Source: Tatumella ptyseos (lineage in GTDB: Bacteria; Pseudomonadota; Gammaproteobacteria; Enterobacterales; Enterobacteriaceae). From it: a stretch of 64,000 bases of DNA. The stretch spans positions 310,001-374,000 of the forward strand of contig NZ_CP130649.1 in NCBI RefSeq assembly GCF_030552895.1, in the 5' to 3' direction. Below, one piece after another: positions 11,777 to 20,818 of the stretch. Under the pieces are notes generated by a model, which was given only the letters and a program-made list of their open reading frames with translations, ran no database searches and was not told the DNA's origin. How positions within the stretch are numbered: the stretch's first letter is position 1; every line of letters starts with the position of its first letter. The position numbers and the translations under genes were made by a program.

Positions 11777-12758
11777 ATGGAATGAGTAGGCATGCCCCAC
11801 TGGTGGTGCGGCTCTCTAGACTACGGTGTGCTTTGGCAGCGTCGCGTAACGGAAATTGTTGACTCTCAGGCACACTAACATCAATTTTTCCATCGCTGAT
11901 TAAGCTGAACAGGGTAGCACTAGCCTGATCAAGTAATTCGGGCGTCGTGAGATAGCCATTGAGTGAGGGCCTAGTTACAAATAATGACCCTTTCTGATTA
12001 AGTATCGCCAGATCAACGCCGGTGACCGGCCCAGATGCATTACCAAAACTAACTAATAAACCACGGGGTTGCAGGCAATCTAACGATGTTTGCCACGTCG
12101 CTTTACCTACCGAATCGTAAACCACTGGTACTTTCTGCCCAGAGGTGAGTTCATGGACGCGTTTCACGATATCATCTTGCGAGGTGTTGATGGTGGCCCA
12201 GGCACCGGCTTCTCGCGCCCGTTGTGCTTTATTTTCCGAACTCACGCAACCTATTAGATTAGCTCCTAAGGCTTTAGCCCACTGGCAAGCAATAAGCCCC
12301 ACGCCGCCGGCTGCAGCATGAAGTAATACTGTTTCTCCCGACTGCACTTTATGCGTCATATGGAATAAATAATAGACAGTTAACCCTTTTAGAAATGACG
12401 CGGCAGCACTTTGGTAGCTGATTGAATCCGGCAAGATGACGGCTTTAGACTGATCGACATGGTGATAGTCGCTGTAGGCCCCTAAACCTGACTGGCAGTA
12501 GACAATACGGTCCCCAACTTGAAACCGCGTAACTTGACTCCCTACCGCAACGACCTCACCCGCAGCCTCCGTGCCTAATCCCGAAGGGAACTGGTTCACT
12601 GGGTATAAGCCACTACGAACATAGGTATCAATATAGTTTAGACCGATAGCATGATGGCGAACGATAATCTCGGTTTCCTTCGGTTGCTCGACATCGTAGG
12701 GGGCCCAACGTAACACTTCTGGCCCGCCATGTTGGTGAAATTCAATACGATTTGCCAT
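11775..12758 (-). CDS. qorA: NADPH:quinone reductase (zeta-crystallin type)
   Basis: A zinc-free medium-chain reductase that reduces quinones with NADPH. The 327 residues equal the E. coli Qor length. Visible motifs are GLGTEAAGEV, the YCQSGLGAY segment and the nucleotide-binding AAAGGVGLIACQWAKALGA. The zinc-ligand cysteines of alcohol dehydrogenases are absent, as expected. It is divergent from dnaB, as in E. coli. Confidence 0.96.
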   Translation of the reverse strand: MANRIEFHQHGGPEVLRWAPYDVEQPKETEIIVRHHAIGLNYIDTYVRSGLYPVNQFPSGLGTEAAGEVVAVGSQVTRFQVGDRIVYCQSGLGAYSDYHHVDQSKAVILPDSISYQSAAASFLKGLTVYYLFHMTHKVQSGETVLLHAAAGGVGLIACQWAKALGANLIGCVSSENKAQRAREAGAWATINTSQDDIVKRVHELTSGQKVPVVYDSVGKATWQTSLDCLQPRGLLVSFGNASGPVTGVDLAILNQKGSLFVTRPSLNGYLTTPELLDQASATLFSLISDGKIDVSVPESQQFPLRDAAKAHRSLESRTTSGACLLIP

Positions 12759-12863
12759 AGATTCTCCAAAGCGATAGGGGCGTTTTCCCCAAGACTTGGG
12801 GCGACAATTAGCGCGAAAACCGTATAATGGGCTCGCCCCTTACTGACGACTGGTATCAATACT

Positions 12864-14267
12864 ATGGCAGGAAATAAACCCTCTAACAAACCGACGCCTC
12901 AAGATAAACAACTTGAGGGGATAAAAATGCCGCCACACTCTGTGGAGGCTGAACAATCGGTATTAGGCGGGCTAATGCTCGATAACGAGCGCTGGGATAA
13001 TGTCTCGGAGCGCGTTGTTGCTGAAGATTTCTATAGCCGTCCCCATCGTCTTATTTTTTCAGAGATGCATCGTCTACTGGAACAAGGGCAGCCGATCGAT
13101 CTGATCACGCTATCCGAATCCCTAGAACTACGTGGTGAATTAGAGCTCTCTGGCGGGTTTGCTTATCTCGCTGAACTCGCCAAAAATACCCCCAGTGCCG
13201 CGAACATTGGAGCCTATGCGGATATAGTTCGAGAACGAGCGGTTGTACGTGAGATGATCTCAGTAGCTAATGAGATCGCCGATGCAGGTTTTGATCCGCA
13301 GGGTCGCTCTAGTGAAGATCTTCTCGATCTCGCTGAGTCGAGTGTCTTTAAGATCGCTGAGAAACGGGCCAATAAAAATGAAGGCCCGCAAAATATTGAA
13401 CAAATTCTAGAGGCCACGATCAATCGTATCGAGGCCTTGGTTTCAACCCCACATGATGGTGTTACCGGGGTGGATACGGGTTATCAGGACCTGAACAAGA
13501 AAACTGCAGGGTTACAAGGATCGGACCTGATTATTGTCGCAGCTCGTCCATCGATGGGTAAAACGACTTTCGCGATGAACCTCTGTGAAAATGCGGCGAT
13601 GTTGCAAGATAAGCCAGTATTAATTTTTAGCTTAGAGATGCCTAGTGAACAATTGATGATGCGTATGCTGGCTTCATTATCACGTGTCGATCAGACTAAA
13701 ATTAGGACAGGCCAACTCGACGATGAGGATTGGGCGCGTATCTCCGCAACGATGGGGATTTTGCTAGAGAAAAAAAATATCTTTATCGATGATGCTTCTG
13801 GCCTAACACCGACAGAAGTGCGTTCGCGTGCGCGAAGAATCTATCGTGAAAATAATGGGTTAAGCATGATCATGATCGATTACCTGCAATTGATGCGTGT
13901 TCCTGCCCTGACTGAAAACCGAACCTTAGAGATTGCTGAAATCTCACGATCCTTGAAAGCCCTCGCGAAAGAACTCAATGTGCCAGTCGTTGCGTTATCA
14001 CAGTTGAACCGTTCTTTGGAGCAACGAGCTGATAAACGCCCAGTCAACTCAGACCTGCGTGAGTCGGGGTCGATCGAGCAAGATGCCGACTTGATCATGT
14101 TTATTTATCGTGACGAGGTCTATCACGAAAATAGCGATTTAAAAGGTATCGCCGAAATTATCATCGGTAAGCAACGTAATGGTCCCATCGGCACGGTTCG
14201 ACTGACCTTCAATGGGCAATGGTCACGTTTTGACAACTATGCGGGACCGGATTACGACGAAGAATAG
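12864..14267 (+). CDS. dnaB: Replicative DNA helicase
   Basis: The hexameric 5'-3' helicase of the replication fork. It has an N-terminal DnaG-interacting domain (about 20-125), a linker helix, and a RecA-like C-terminal domain with Walker A ARPSMGKTT at about 233 and Walker B MIMIDYLQLM at about 336. The product has 467 residues (E. coli 471). The motif VVALSQLNRSLEQR is intact and there is no intein. Confidence 0.98.
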   Translation: MAGNKPSNKPTPQDKQLEGIKMPPHSVEAEQSVLGGLMLDNERWDNVSERVVAEDFYSRPHRLIFSEMHRLLEQGQPIDLITLSESLELRGELELSGGFAYLAELAKNTPSAANIGAYADIVRERAVVREMISVANEIADAGFDPQGRSSEDLLDLAESSVFKIAEKRANKNEGPQNIEQILEATINRIEALVSTPHDGVTGVDTGYQDLNKKTAGLQGSDLIIVAARPSMGKTTFAMNLCENAAMLQDKPVLIFSLEMPSEQLMMRMLASLSRVDQTKIRTGQLDDEDWARISATMGILLEKKNIFIDDASGLTPTEVRSRARRIYRENNGLSMIMIDYLQLMRVPALTENRTLEIAEISRSLKALAKELNVPVVALSQLNRSLEQRADKRPVNSDLRESGSIEQDADLIMFIYRDEVYHENSDLKGIAEIIIGKQRNGPIGTVRLTFNGQWSRFDNYAGPDYDEE

Positions 14268-14393
14268 TGATAGCGCAGACTAAAATTGACTTTTGCGAGA
14301 TTACATCTTCTTTCTTGGTGCAAATGATAATAAGGTAGGGTAACGCTAACCAAGGCGCTTATCGTATTTAGCCCCCTGATGGAGATTTCTACT

Positions 14394-15578
14394 GTGTTTC
14401 AGAATGTTGATGCTTACGCTGGCGATCCAATCCTATCGCTAATGGAAAAATTCAAACAAGATCCGCGCGACGAAAAAGTTAACCTAAGTATTGGTCTGTA
14501 CTACACCGAGCAAGGTATTATCCCGCAGCTCAACGCCGTTGCTGAGGCTGAGACGCGTTTACAATCGTCCATTAACGAAGCTTCGGTCTATTTACCGATG
14601 GAAGGTTTGGCGAATTACCGTAAAGCGGTAGGCCAATTGCTTTTCGGTACAGAAGTCGATGCCGAAAAGATTGCGACGATTCAAACCTTAGGGGGCTCAG
14701 GTGCACTGAAAGTCGGCGCTGATTTCCTGAAACGTTATTTTCCAGAATCCGAAGTATGGGTGAGTGATCCCACTTGGGAAAACCATATTGCCATTTTTAA
14801 TGGCGCAGGTTTCCCAGTTCATACCTACCCTTGGTACGATACTGCGACTCAAGGTGTTAACTTTAACGGTTTTATTGAAAAGCTAAAAAGTCTTCCAGAA
14901 CAGAGCATTATCTTATTGCATCCATGTTGCCACAATCCAACGGGTGCGGATCTGACTGAGGCACAATGGGACGAAACCATTGCTCTACTTAAAGCTCGTA
15001 AGTTGATTCCTTTTATGGATATCGCTTACCAAGGCTTTGGTGCCGGTCTGGAAGCGGATTGTTATGCGATCCGTCAAGCGGCTCAGCAAGGATTACCGGT
15101 TATTGTCAGTAACTCATTCTCGAAAATTTTCTCACTCTATGGAGAGCGGGTTGGCGGCTTGTCAGTCGCTTGCGACAGCAGTGAAGAAGCTGATCGCGTG
15201 TTGGGTCAATTGAAAGCAGCAGTACGCCGCAACTACTCCAGCCCGCCAGCGTTTGGTGCGAAAGTAGTTGCCACTATTCTGACAGATGCGGCGCTGTTCG
15301 CAGATTGGAAAGCAGAACTCGAGGCAATGCGCCTGCGTATCTTGACGATGCGTGAAGCCCTAGTCAGCGCATTACAACAAAAAATTCCTGGCAAAGATTT
15401 TAGCTTCTTAACCCGTCAACGCGGTATGTTTAGCTACACAGGTTTGAGCCCTGAACAAGTTGTTCGCTTACGTGAAGAATTCGGTGTGTATCTGATCGGT
15501 AGTGGAAGAATGTGTATGGCTGGATTAAACCAAAAAAATATTGAGAAAGTCGCCTCGGCCATGGCCGCAGTGATCTAA
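14394..15578 (+). CDS. tyrB: Aromatic-amino-acid aminotransferase
   Basis: A PLP-dependent transaminase that makes tyrosine, phenylalanine and leucine. The PLP lysine is Lys244 in [28 protein letters not shown] and the C-terminal RGMFSYTGL segment are also present. I choose the GTG at 14394 because GGAG lies nine bases upstream and the protein then begins like E. coli TyrB ([13 protein letters not shown]); the result is 394 residues. An ATG at 14379 is in frame but has no ribosome-binding site. The usual alr gene between dnaB and tyrB is absent. Confidence 0.95.
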   Translation: MFQNVDAYAGDPILSLMEKFKQDPRDEKVNLSIGLYYTEQGIIPQLNAVAEAETRLQSSINEASVYLPMEGLANYRKAVGQLLFGTEVDAEKIATIQTLGGSGALKVGADFLKRYFPESEVWVSDPTWENHIAIFNGAGFPVHTYPWYDTATQGVNFNGFIEKLKSLPEQSIILLHPCCHNPTGADLTEAQWDETIALLKARKLIPFMDIAYQGFGAGLEADCYAIRQAAQQGLPVIVSNSFSKIFSLYGERVGGLSVACDSSEEADRVLGQLKAAVRRNYSSPPAFGAKVVATILTDAALFADWKAELEAMRLRILTMREALVSALQQKIPGKDFSFLTRQRGMFSYTGLSPEQVVRLREEFGVYLIGSGRMCMAGLNQKNIEKVASAMAAVI

Positions 15579-15584
15579 AGAGTA

Positions 15585-15607
15585 GGGCGCCTGAGGCGCC
15601 CTTTTTT
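15585..15607 (+). terminator. Rho-independent terminator of tyrB
   Basis: GGGCGCC/GGCGCCC arms, a three-base loop and six T. It sits just before the end of the convergent lipoprotein gene. Confidence 0.92.
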
Positions 15608-15614
15608 ATGGCGG

Positions 15615-16721
15615 TCATTGGGCCGAGAGGTCGACGCTTACCAAGCTATCTGGACCTTTAGCGGAATAGTCCTTATTTAATTCTTGCTTCACTGTAACAA
15701 ATAGCGTTTTACCATCATCGGAGAGCAGCAGACTGTTAGGCGCACCGGCAAAGCGCCATTGTTGTTTCACCGCGTAGCTCGTGGCATCGACACGCAGAAC
15801 CTGCTTAGATTCTCGCTGAGTGATATAAAGCTCGTTACGCTGTGCATTGAACTTAATGCCTAAGCTATCTCCTGGGATTTTTTTGATCACTTTACCCGTA
15901 AGCTCATCGAATACATATGTTGCTTTACCTTGCGAATTATCCGTCACGAAAAGTCTATGAGTAGCGGGATCCTCAGCAAAGTTGAGGAACAGGTTTGTTT
16001 TGCTCTCACCCGTTGTCCAACGCTTTTCGATCTTGTGGCTTTTAGGATTGATAACTAAGATTTCGCCACTTCCATTACCGGCATAAATACGTTGAGTGGT
16101 AGGAGAGTAAAGTAAGCCAGTAACCCATTTTCCAGCATGGGTAATACGGGTTTTTACAGTGAAGGTACGTGTGTCAATAACACTAATGTAACCCGGGTTA
16201 GCGACAGCACCCACATAGAGCTCGTTACCTACCCAGAGTAGCTCGCGAGCACCATCTGTCTCACCCTTACTATTCTTCTTACTCAGTGCCAAGCGTTTTA
16301 CCACCTTGCCACTCTTCACTTCTACTTTCGAGACCGTGCCATCCAATGAATTGGTGGTATAGAAATAGTCGTTACCTGGTTGACTGACCATTCCAAAATT
16401 TTTCAAATCGGTGTGGGTCATTCCGGTGATCTCAAGCGTCGTAGGGTCGACTTTATAAAGCACGCCACCGTTATCATTCTTAAAGCTTTGTGCACTAGCG
16501 ACATACAATGTTGATGAAGGGCCAAAAAGTGCCATCTCATACAACCCTTCACCGATCGCTTTTTCCTGAACTGCCGAAGAAGTCGCCACAGTTGGCGGTT
16601 TTGGTGCAGGCTGTAATGACGTTTTTGCAGGGGCGTGTGATTGGCAGCCACTGATCAATACGGTCGCGATAGTTAATGCACTGATTAAAAAGGGGGAAGA
16701 CGAGCGTCTGGTTGTAAACAT
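15615..16721 (-). CDS. YncE-like beta-propeller lipoprotein
   Basis: A 368-residue protein starting MFTTRR with a lipoprotein signal (lipobox LISGC at about residue 26), a Pro/Ala-rich linker and a seven-bladed propeller of YVTN-type repeats. It is collinear with E. coli YncE (GLYEMA, TDLKNFGM, ITHAGKWVTGLLYS, FITDSK-like FVTDNSQGK), but YncE is a soluble periplasmic protein while this form should be lipid-anchored. AGGAG lies six bases before the ATG. It follows a TonB-dependent receptor gene on the same strand, as yncE neighbours yncD in E. coli, so a role linked to iron uptake is inferred. Confidence 0.85.
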   Translation of the reverse strand: MFTTRRSSSPFLISALTIATVLISGCQSHAPAKTSLQPAPKPPTVATSSAVQEKAIGEGLYEMALFGPSSTLYVASAQSFKNDNGGVLYKVDPTTLEITGMTHTDLKNFGMVSQPGNDYFYTTNSLDGTVSKVEVKSGKVVKRLALSKKNSKGETDGARELLWVGNELYVGAVANPGYISVIDTRTFTVKTRITHAGKWVTGLLYSPTTQRIYAGNGSGEILVINPKSHKIEKRWTTGESKTNLFLNFAEDPATHRLFVTDNSQGKATYVFDELTGKVIKKIPGDSLGIKFNAQRNELYITQRESKQVLRVDATSYAVKQQWRFAGAPNSLLLSDDGKTLFVTVKQELNKDYSAKGPDSLVSVDLSAQ

Positions 16722-16736
16722 TTTTACTCCTGATTT

Positions 16737-16787
16737 ACTCGCTTTCAAGCGAGTGATAAGGGCAAAGAGGGGGCATTAGCCCCCTCT
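16737..16787 (-). terminator. Two hairpins between the receptor and lipoprotein genes
   Basis: On the minus strand the receptor gene is followed by AGAGGGGGC/GCCCCCTCT (16766-16787), then TTTG, and then ACTCGCTT/AAGCGAGT (16737-16754). The first may be a partial terminator that lowers lipoprotein expression relative to the receptor; the second lies close to the ribosome-binding site of the lipoprotein gene. Confidence 0.5.
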
Positions 16788-16793
16788 GAAAAG

Positions 16794-18965
16794 TTAGAAA
16801 TGGTAGTTAAGGTTAACGGAGTAGTTCCGTGATTCACCGTACACCACGTAATCGCTTAAATTACTGTCGTAATCGCGGTTAAAGAGGTTTTTCACGTTAG
16901 CTTGGACTGACAGTTGACGTGTTAGCTGATAGCGAGCAAAGAGATCTGCCAGCGGATAGCTGCCTCGAACGACGCGTACCGTATTACCATTAGGGCCGGT
17001 CGCATCTTGGTAGGTCGCATTTTGCCAGGTAATACCACCGCCGATAGTTAGGTCAGGCATAGCCGGCACCAAATAGCTGGAGAATAATTTAAACTGGGTT
17101 TGTGGCAGCTGAGGATTGATACGATCTTTGCTGCTATCTTGCGCAACGTAGCGTGATGCACTGAAAGTCATATTCAAATTATCAGTTACCGCGCCGTTAA
17201 CCTCAAACTCTATGCCACGACTGACAACCCCACTTGCGGTTCGGTAAGCCGTTTCGCTACTGTTATTTACATATTGGCCTGCTATTTCTTGGCCGAGGTT
17301 AGTTTGCTCGATACGGAACACCGATAAGCTAGAGGTTAATCGGCTATCTAACCAATCAGCTTTCAACCCTGTTTCGTAATTCTTACCCGTCACCGGTTTC
17401 AGATAGTGTCCTGTACGGTCACGATAGGTCTGTGGTTGGAAAATGGAGGTATAACTTGCGTAAGCTGACAGTGAGTCAGTGATATCGTAAACCAACCCAC
17501 CATAAGGGGTAATATTATTTTTCTGCATGTTGGCACTGCTGCCGTTGGTGGTGTATTCCGTATAGCGCATACCCGTGACTAACGAAAGAGGATCGGCTAA
17601 TGAGAAACGTGCCGCAACATAACCGGATTTTTGACGAATGGTATCATTAGATGAAAGCGCCCAAGCTGGCCAATCCGGTTGTGGGATATTACCGTCCCAC
17701 TGGTTGTAATTTCCGAGCTGCTCAGGGGTATACATCGCACTAGAATAATCGTAGCGGTTACGTTGACGACTATAATCAACACCCGCCACAAGTTGATGCT
17801 GACGACCAAAGAGCTTAAACGGACCGGTAGCGAAAGCATCGACGGCAGTCTGCGTACGAATTCCCTTATACCACCCCGCATAGCCGTAGCCGGTAGATTG
17901 TACGATACCAGTGCTCTGATCCGGGAAACCACTTAAATAAAATAAGCGGCTATCCATCTGTGTCTCACCATGCATCGCATTGATGTGCGTTTCCCAGCCA
18001 TTGTCGAAGCGGGTAACTAAATTCGCAAACTGCCTACGTGCCAGCGTATTGTAGTGGGTCCAATCTGCCGCCGCGTTGGTACTGCGGCTGTAATGCGTTT
18101 TATCGCCATTCGTATACCACGTTGGTAAACCACCCCAGGTCGGATTACCCGTATTTCTTTCTTGGTAATCATAACCAATGTCTAAGGTCGTGTTATCCGT
18201 AAGGTCTGCGGCGATATCGGCATAGAAGAACTTAGAGGATTTATGATAGCGATCCAGATTGCTATCTTGGTCTTGGTAACCACTGACAAATCGACCCCGT
18301 AAAGTACCACTTTCATTCAGCGGCCCTTGTAGATCGGCGACATAACGTTGGTTATTCCAGCTACCGTAGCTCGCGCTAAGATCCCCAGTAAAGGTTTTAC
18401 TTTCTGCTTTCTTACGAATTAAGTTGATGGTTGCGGACGGGTTACCTGTACCAGACATCAATCCACTTGCACCACGAATAATATCAACCCGTTGATATTT
18501 CGCCATATCGTCATCGGTTTCTCCGAAGTTCCATGGCGCAGTTTGGGTGACGGGAATATCGTCGTAGCTGTAATTGTTGATGTAAAAGCCGCGAGCAAAA
18601 TAAGAATAGCGCTCGCTATCGCTTTGATTCGAGGAGATACCTGGGCTTTGTTTTAACACATCATTAAGCGTCCGCAAATCTTGGTCTTTCATCCGTTGTT
18701 CGGTGATCACGCTTACGGATTGCGGAATATCACGGTTAGTCAGATTCATCTTTGTACCGCTACGCGTAATTGGCACGGTATAGCGATGAGCTTCTTGACT
18801 GGTTGAACCCTCAGTTGAGTTTTGATCTTGTCCGGTGACGGTAAGTGTCTGTGTCGATGAATCTGCAGCGAAGGCTAAACCCGAAGTAAGGGCTAACCCA
18901 ATTGCTACGCTAAGCAAAGAGAGTGCAGAGCGCTTGTTCCCTAATGGTGTAAAGTGCGATGTCAT
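16794..18965 (-). CDS. FhuE-like TonB-dependent ferric siderophore receptor
   Basis: A 723-residue outer-membrane receptor. It has a signal peptide ending AFAA (about 34), a plug domain (TKMNLTNRDIPQSVSVITEQRM, then VDIIRGASGLMSGTGNPSATINLIRKK) and a 22-stranded barrel ending in YHF. Blocks such as TNWGGLP-like PTWGGLPTWYTNGD, YASYTSIFQPQTYRDR and LTVGGG-like DLTIGGGITWQN match E. coli FhuE, the coprogen/hydroxamate receptor, closely. There is no FecA-type N-terminal signalling domain. A strong Fur box lies upstream. Substrate specificity is inferred only. Confidence 0.88.
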   Translation of the reverse strand: MTSHFTPLGNKRSALSLLSVAIGLALTSGLAFAADSSTQTLTVTGQDQNSTEGSTSQEAHRYTVPITRSGTKMNLTNRDIPQSVSVITEQRMKDQDLRTLNDVLKQSPGISSNQSDSERYSYFARGFYINNYSYDDIPVTQTAPWNFGETDDDMAKYQRVDIIRGASGLMSGTGNPSATINLIRKKAESKTFTGDLSASYGSWNNQRYVADLQGPLNESGTLRGRFVSGYQDQDSNLDRYHKSSKFFYADIAADLTDNTTLDIGYDYQERNTGNPTWGGLPTWYTNGDKTHYSRSTNAAADWTHYNTLARRQFANLVTRFDNGWETHINAMHGETQMDSRLFYLSGFPDQSTGIVQSTGYGYAGWYKGIRTQTAVDAFATGPFKLFGRQHQLVAGVDYSRQRNRYDYSSAMYTPEQLGNYNQWDGNIPQPDWPAWALSSNDTIRQKSGYVAARFSLADPLSLVTGMRYTEYTTNGSSANMQKNNITPYGGLVYDITDSLSAYASYTSIFQPQTYRDRTGHYLKPVTGKNYETGLKADWLDSRLTSSLSVFRIEQTNLGQEIAGQYVNNSSETAYRTASGVVSRGIEFEVNGAVTDNLNMTFSASRYVAQDSSKDRINPQLPQTQFKLFSSYLVPAMPDLTIGGGITWQNATYQDATGPNGNTVRVVRGSYPLADLFARYQLTRQLSVQANVKNLFNRDYDSNLSDYVVYGESRNYSVNLNYHF

Positions 18966-19052
18966 GTGTCTTACCTAATTGTAATTATAATGGCAGTTAA
19001 GAACTTCTGCTGTGTGGCACCGCTTAATAACCAAGCGATGGCGAATCATAGT

Positions 19053-19071
19053 GATAATTATTTTCATTATC
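19053..19071 (-). promoter_or_regulatory. Fur box upstream of the FhuE-like receptor
   Basis: On the minus strand GATAATGAAAATAATTATC matches 17 of 19 positions of the Fur consensus. It lies about 85 bases before the receptor start and predicts repression by iron. Confidence 0.88.
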
Positions 19072-19250
19072 AATACTTGAATTAAGTTCAAATTATTTTG
19101 TATGGGAACGTAACTGCTAAGCTATTCACAGGATTGATTATTTTTTTTGTTAAGAAAAAAAATAGTTACGGTCTAGGGGAATTCGAACTTTGCTAACCTT
19201 AGGCCTTGGGAGATTGCTACACTTAAGTGAAAGAGATTAAGGAGAAGTTT

Positions 19251-19673
19251 ATGTGGGTACAAAAAGCCATTCAGTTGAAAGCGAAACAACGTGGATTTCA
19301 TCTGGTGACGGATGAGGTATTATCGGCTATTCCTGACATCACTACTGTTAAAGTAGGGCAATTACACTTACTGCTTCAGCACACTTCCGCCTCCCTAACG
19401 CTGAATGAAAACTGCGACCAAACGGTGAGGGCTGATATGGAACAACATTTCCTGCGTACGGTACCCGATAATGCGACTTATCAGCATGATTACGAAGGAG
19501 CGGATGATATGCCTGCTCACATAAAATCATCAATTATTGGTGTGTCACTGCTGTTACCCATCTCAGGTGGAAAAGTGATGCTAGGAACGTGGCAAGGTAT
19601 TTGGTTGGGCGAGCATCGATTTCAGGGTGGTGGGCGTAGAATTATCGCGACAATTCAAGGTGAGTCGATGTAA
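19251..19673 (+). CDS. yjbQ: YjbQ family protein (UPF0047)
   Basis: A 140-residue trimeric beta-fold protein (E. coli YjbQ is 138). The family is annotated as having weak secondary thiamine-phosphate synthase activity; its physiological role is unsettled. Signatures [19 protein letters not shown], the [14 protein letters not shown] segment and the closing [13 protein letters not shown] are present. TAAGGAG precedes the ATG at 19251; a start eight codons upstream has no support. It stays near uvrA as in E. coli, though yjbR is missing. Confidence 0.94.
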   Translation: MWVQKAIQLKAKQRGFHLVTDEVLSAIPDITTVKVGQLHLLLQHTSASLTLNENCDQTVRADMEQHFLRTVPDNATYQHDYEGADDMPAHIKSSIIGVSLLLPISGGKVMLGTWQGIWLGEHRFQGGGRRIIATIQGESM

Positions 19674-19677
19674 GAAT

Positions 19678-19716
19678 ACCGTTCCCTGTTCAGGGAACGG
19701 TAAGTGAAGACTTACT
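19678..19716. terminator. Hairpins between convergent yjbQ and the alcohol dehydrogenase gene
   Basis: ACCGTTCCC / GGGAACGGT (19678-19701) has strong arms but no T run. It abuts a second small hairpin, GTAAGT/ACTTAC, followed by TTTCTT. Together they probably end transcription of yjbQ. Confidence 0.6.
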
Positions 19717-20764
19717 TTCTTAATGAGTTATTATCGATCACAAAACGATACTTCACATCGCTTTTCAACATCCGCTCGTAAGCATCATTAATTTGGTCGA
19801 TATTGATTAGTTCAATATCCGCGGTGATATTGTGTTCACCACAAAAATCGAGCATCTCTTGCGTTTCCGCAATACTACCAATAAGTGAGCCGCCGACGGT
19901 ACGGCGTTTAAAGACTAATTCCGCGACGCTCGGAGCTGGATGGTCGTGTTCGGGAACGCCTACTAGCGCTAAGTGCCCATCACGTTTCAGCAAGCGGATA
20001 AATTGCGTTAAGTCGTGTTGAGCCGCTACGGTATTGAGGATTAAATCGAAGCTATTAACCTGAGCCTCCATTTGTTCGGCATCTTTAGAAATAACGACTT
20101 CATCAGCGCCTAGACGCTTACCATCTTCTATTTTCGAAGCCGAAGTCGTAAAGAGCACAACCTTAGCACCCATTGCATGCGCGAGTTTAACGCCCATATG
20201 CCCCAGACCACCCAAGCCTACAATTCCGACTTTCTGGCCCGGTCCCACTTTCCAATGACGTAACGGCGCGTAGGTGGTTACCCCTGCACAAAGTAGTGGC
20301 GCGACCCCGGCAGGATCTAAGTTTTCAGGGACTTTCAACACGAAATCTTGGTCGACAACAATATCGGTTGCATAGCCGCCATAAGTAATGGCTTTTGAAT
20401 GACGGTCCTGACTGTTGTAAGTGGCGACGAAACCATTCTCGCAATAGTTTTCCTCACCCTCTTCACAGCTGGAGCAGGTGCGACAAGAGTCGACCATACA
20501 TCCGACGCCCACTAAATCACCTTTCTTAAATTTTTTGGCTGATGGACCCGCTTCGACGATCCGGCCTACGATTTCATGCCCTGGAACGATCGGATATTGA
20601 GTATTTTTCCACTCATTACGCGCCATATGTAGGTCTGAATGGCAAACTCCGCAATATAAAATCTCAATTTTGACGTCGTTATCGCGCACTTCCCTAGATG
20701 AATAATCAAATGGGGTAAGGGGGGATTTTTCATCCTGTGCTGCATAAGCATGAATCTCTGCCAT
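19712..20764 (-). CDS. Zinc-dependent NADP alcohol/aldehyde reductase, YahK-like
   Basis: A 350-residue medium-chain dehydrogenase of the cinnamyl-alcohol-dehydrogenase group, nearly the length of E. coli YahK (349). The catalytic zinc ligand is in YCGVCHSDLH, GHEIVGRIVEAG follows, the structural zinc cysteines are CRTCSSCEEGEENYC, and the Rossmann motif is GLGGLGHMGVKLAHAMGA. It is likely to reduce a broad range of aldehydes with NADPH. AGGAG precedes the ATG. It is inserted between yjbQ and uvrA relative to E. coli. Confidence 0.9.
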   Translation of the reverse strand: MAEIHAYAAQDEKSPLTPFDYSSREVRDNDVKIEILYCGVCHSDLHMARNEWKNTQYPIVPGHEIVGRIVEAGPSAKKFKKGDLVGVGCMVDSCRTCSSCEEGEENYCENGFVATYNSQDRHSKAITYGGYATDIVVDQDFVLKVPENLDPAGVAPLLCAGVTTYAPLRHWKVGPGQKVGIVGLGGLGHMGVKLAHAMGAKVVLFTTSASKIEDGKRLGADEVVISKDAEQMEAQVNSFDLILNTVAAQHDLTQFIRLLKRDGHLALVGVPEHDHPAPSVAELVFKRRTVGGSLIGSIAETQEMLDFCGEHNITADIELINIDQINDAYERMLKSDVKYRFVIDNNSLRK

Positions 20765-20818
20765 GATAACTCCTCATAGTGAAATGAAAATCTGCCCAGC
20801 ATCTCTGGGCAGGTAGTC

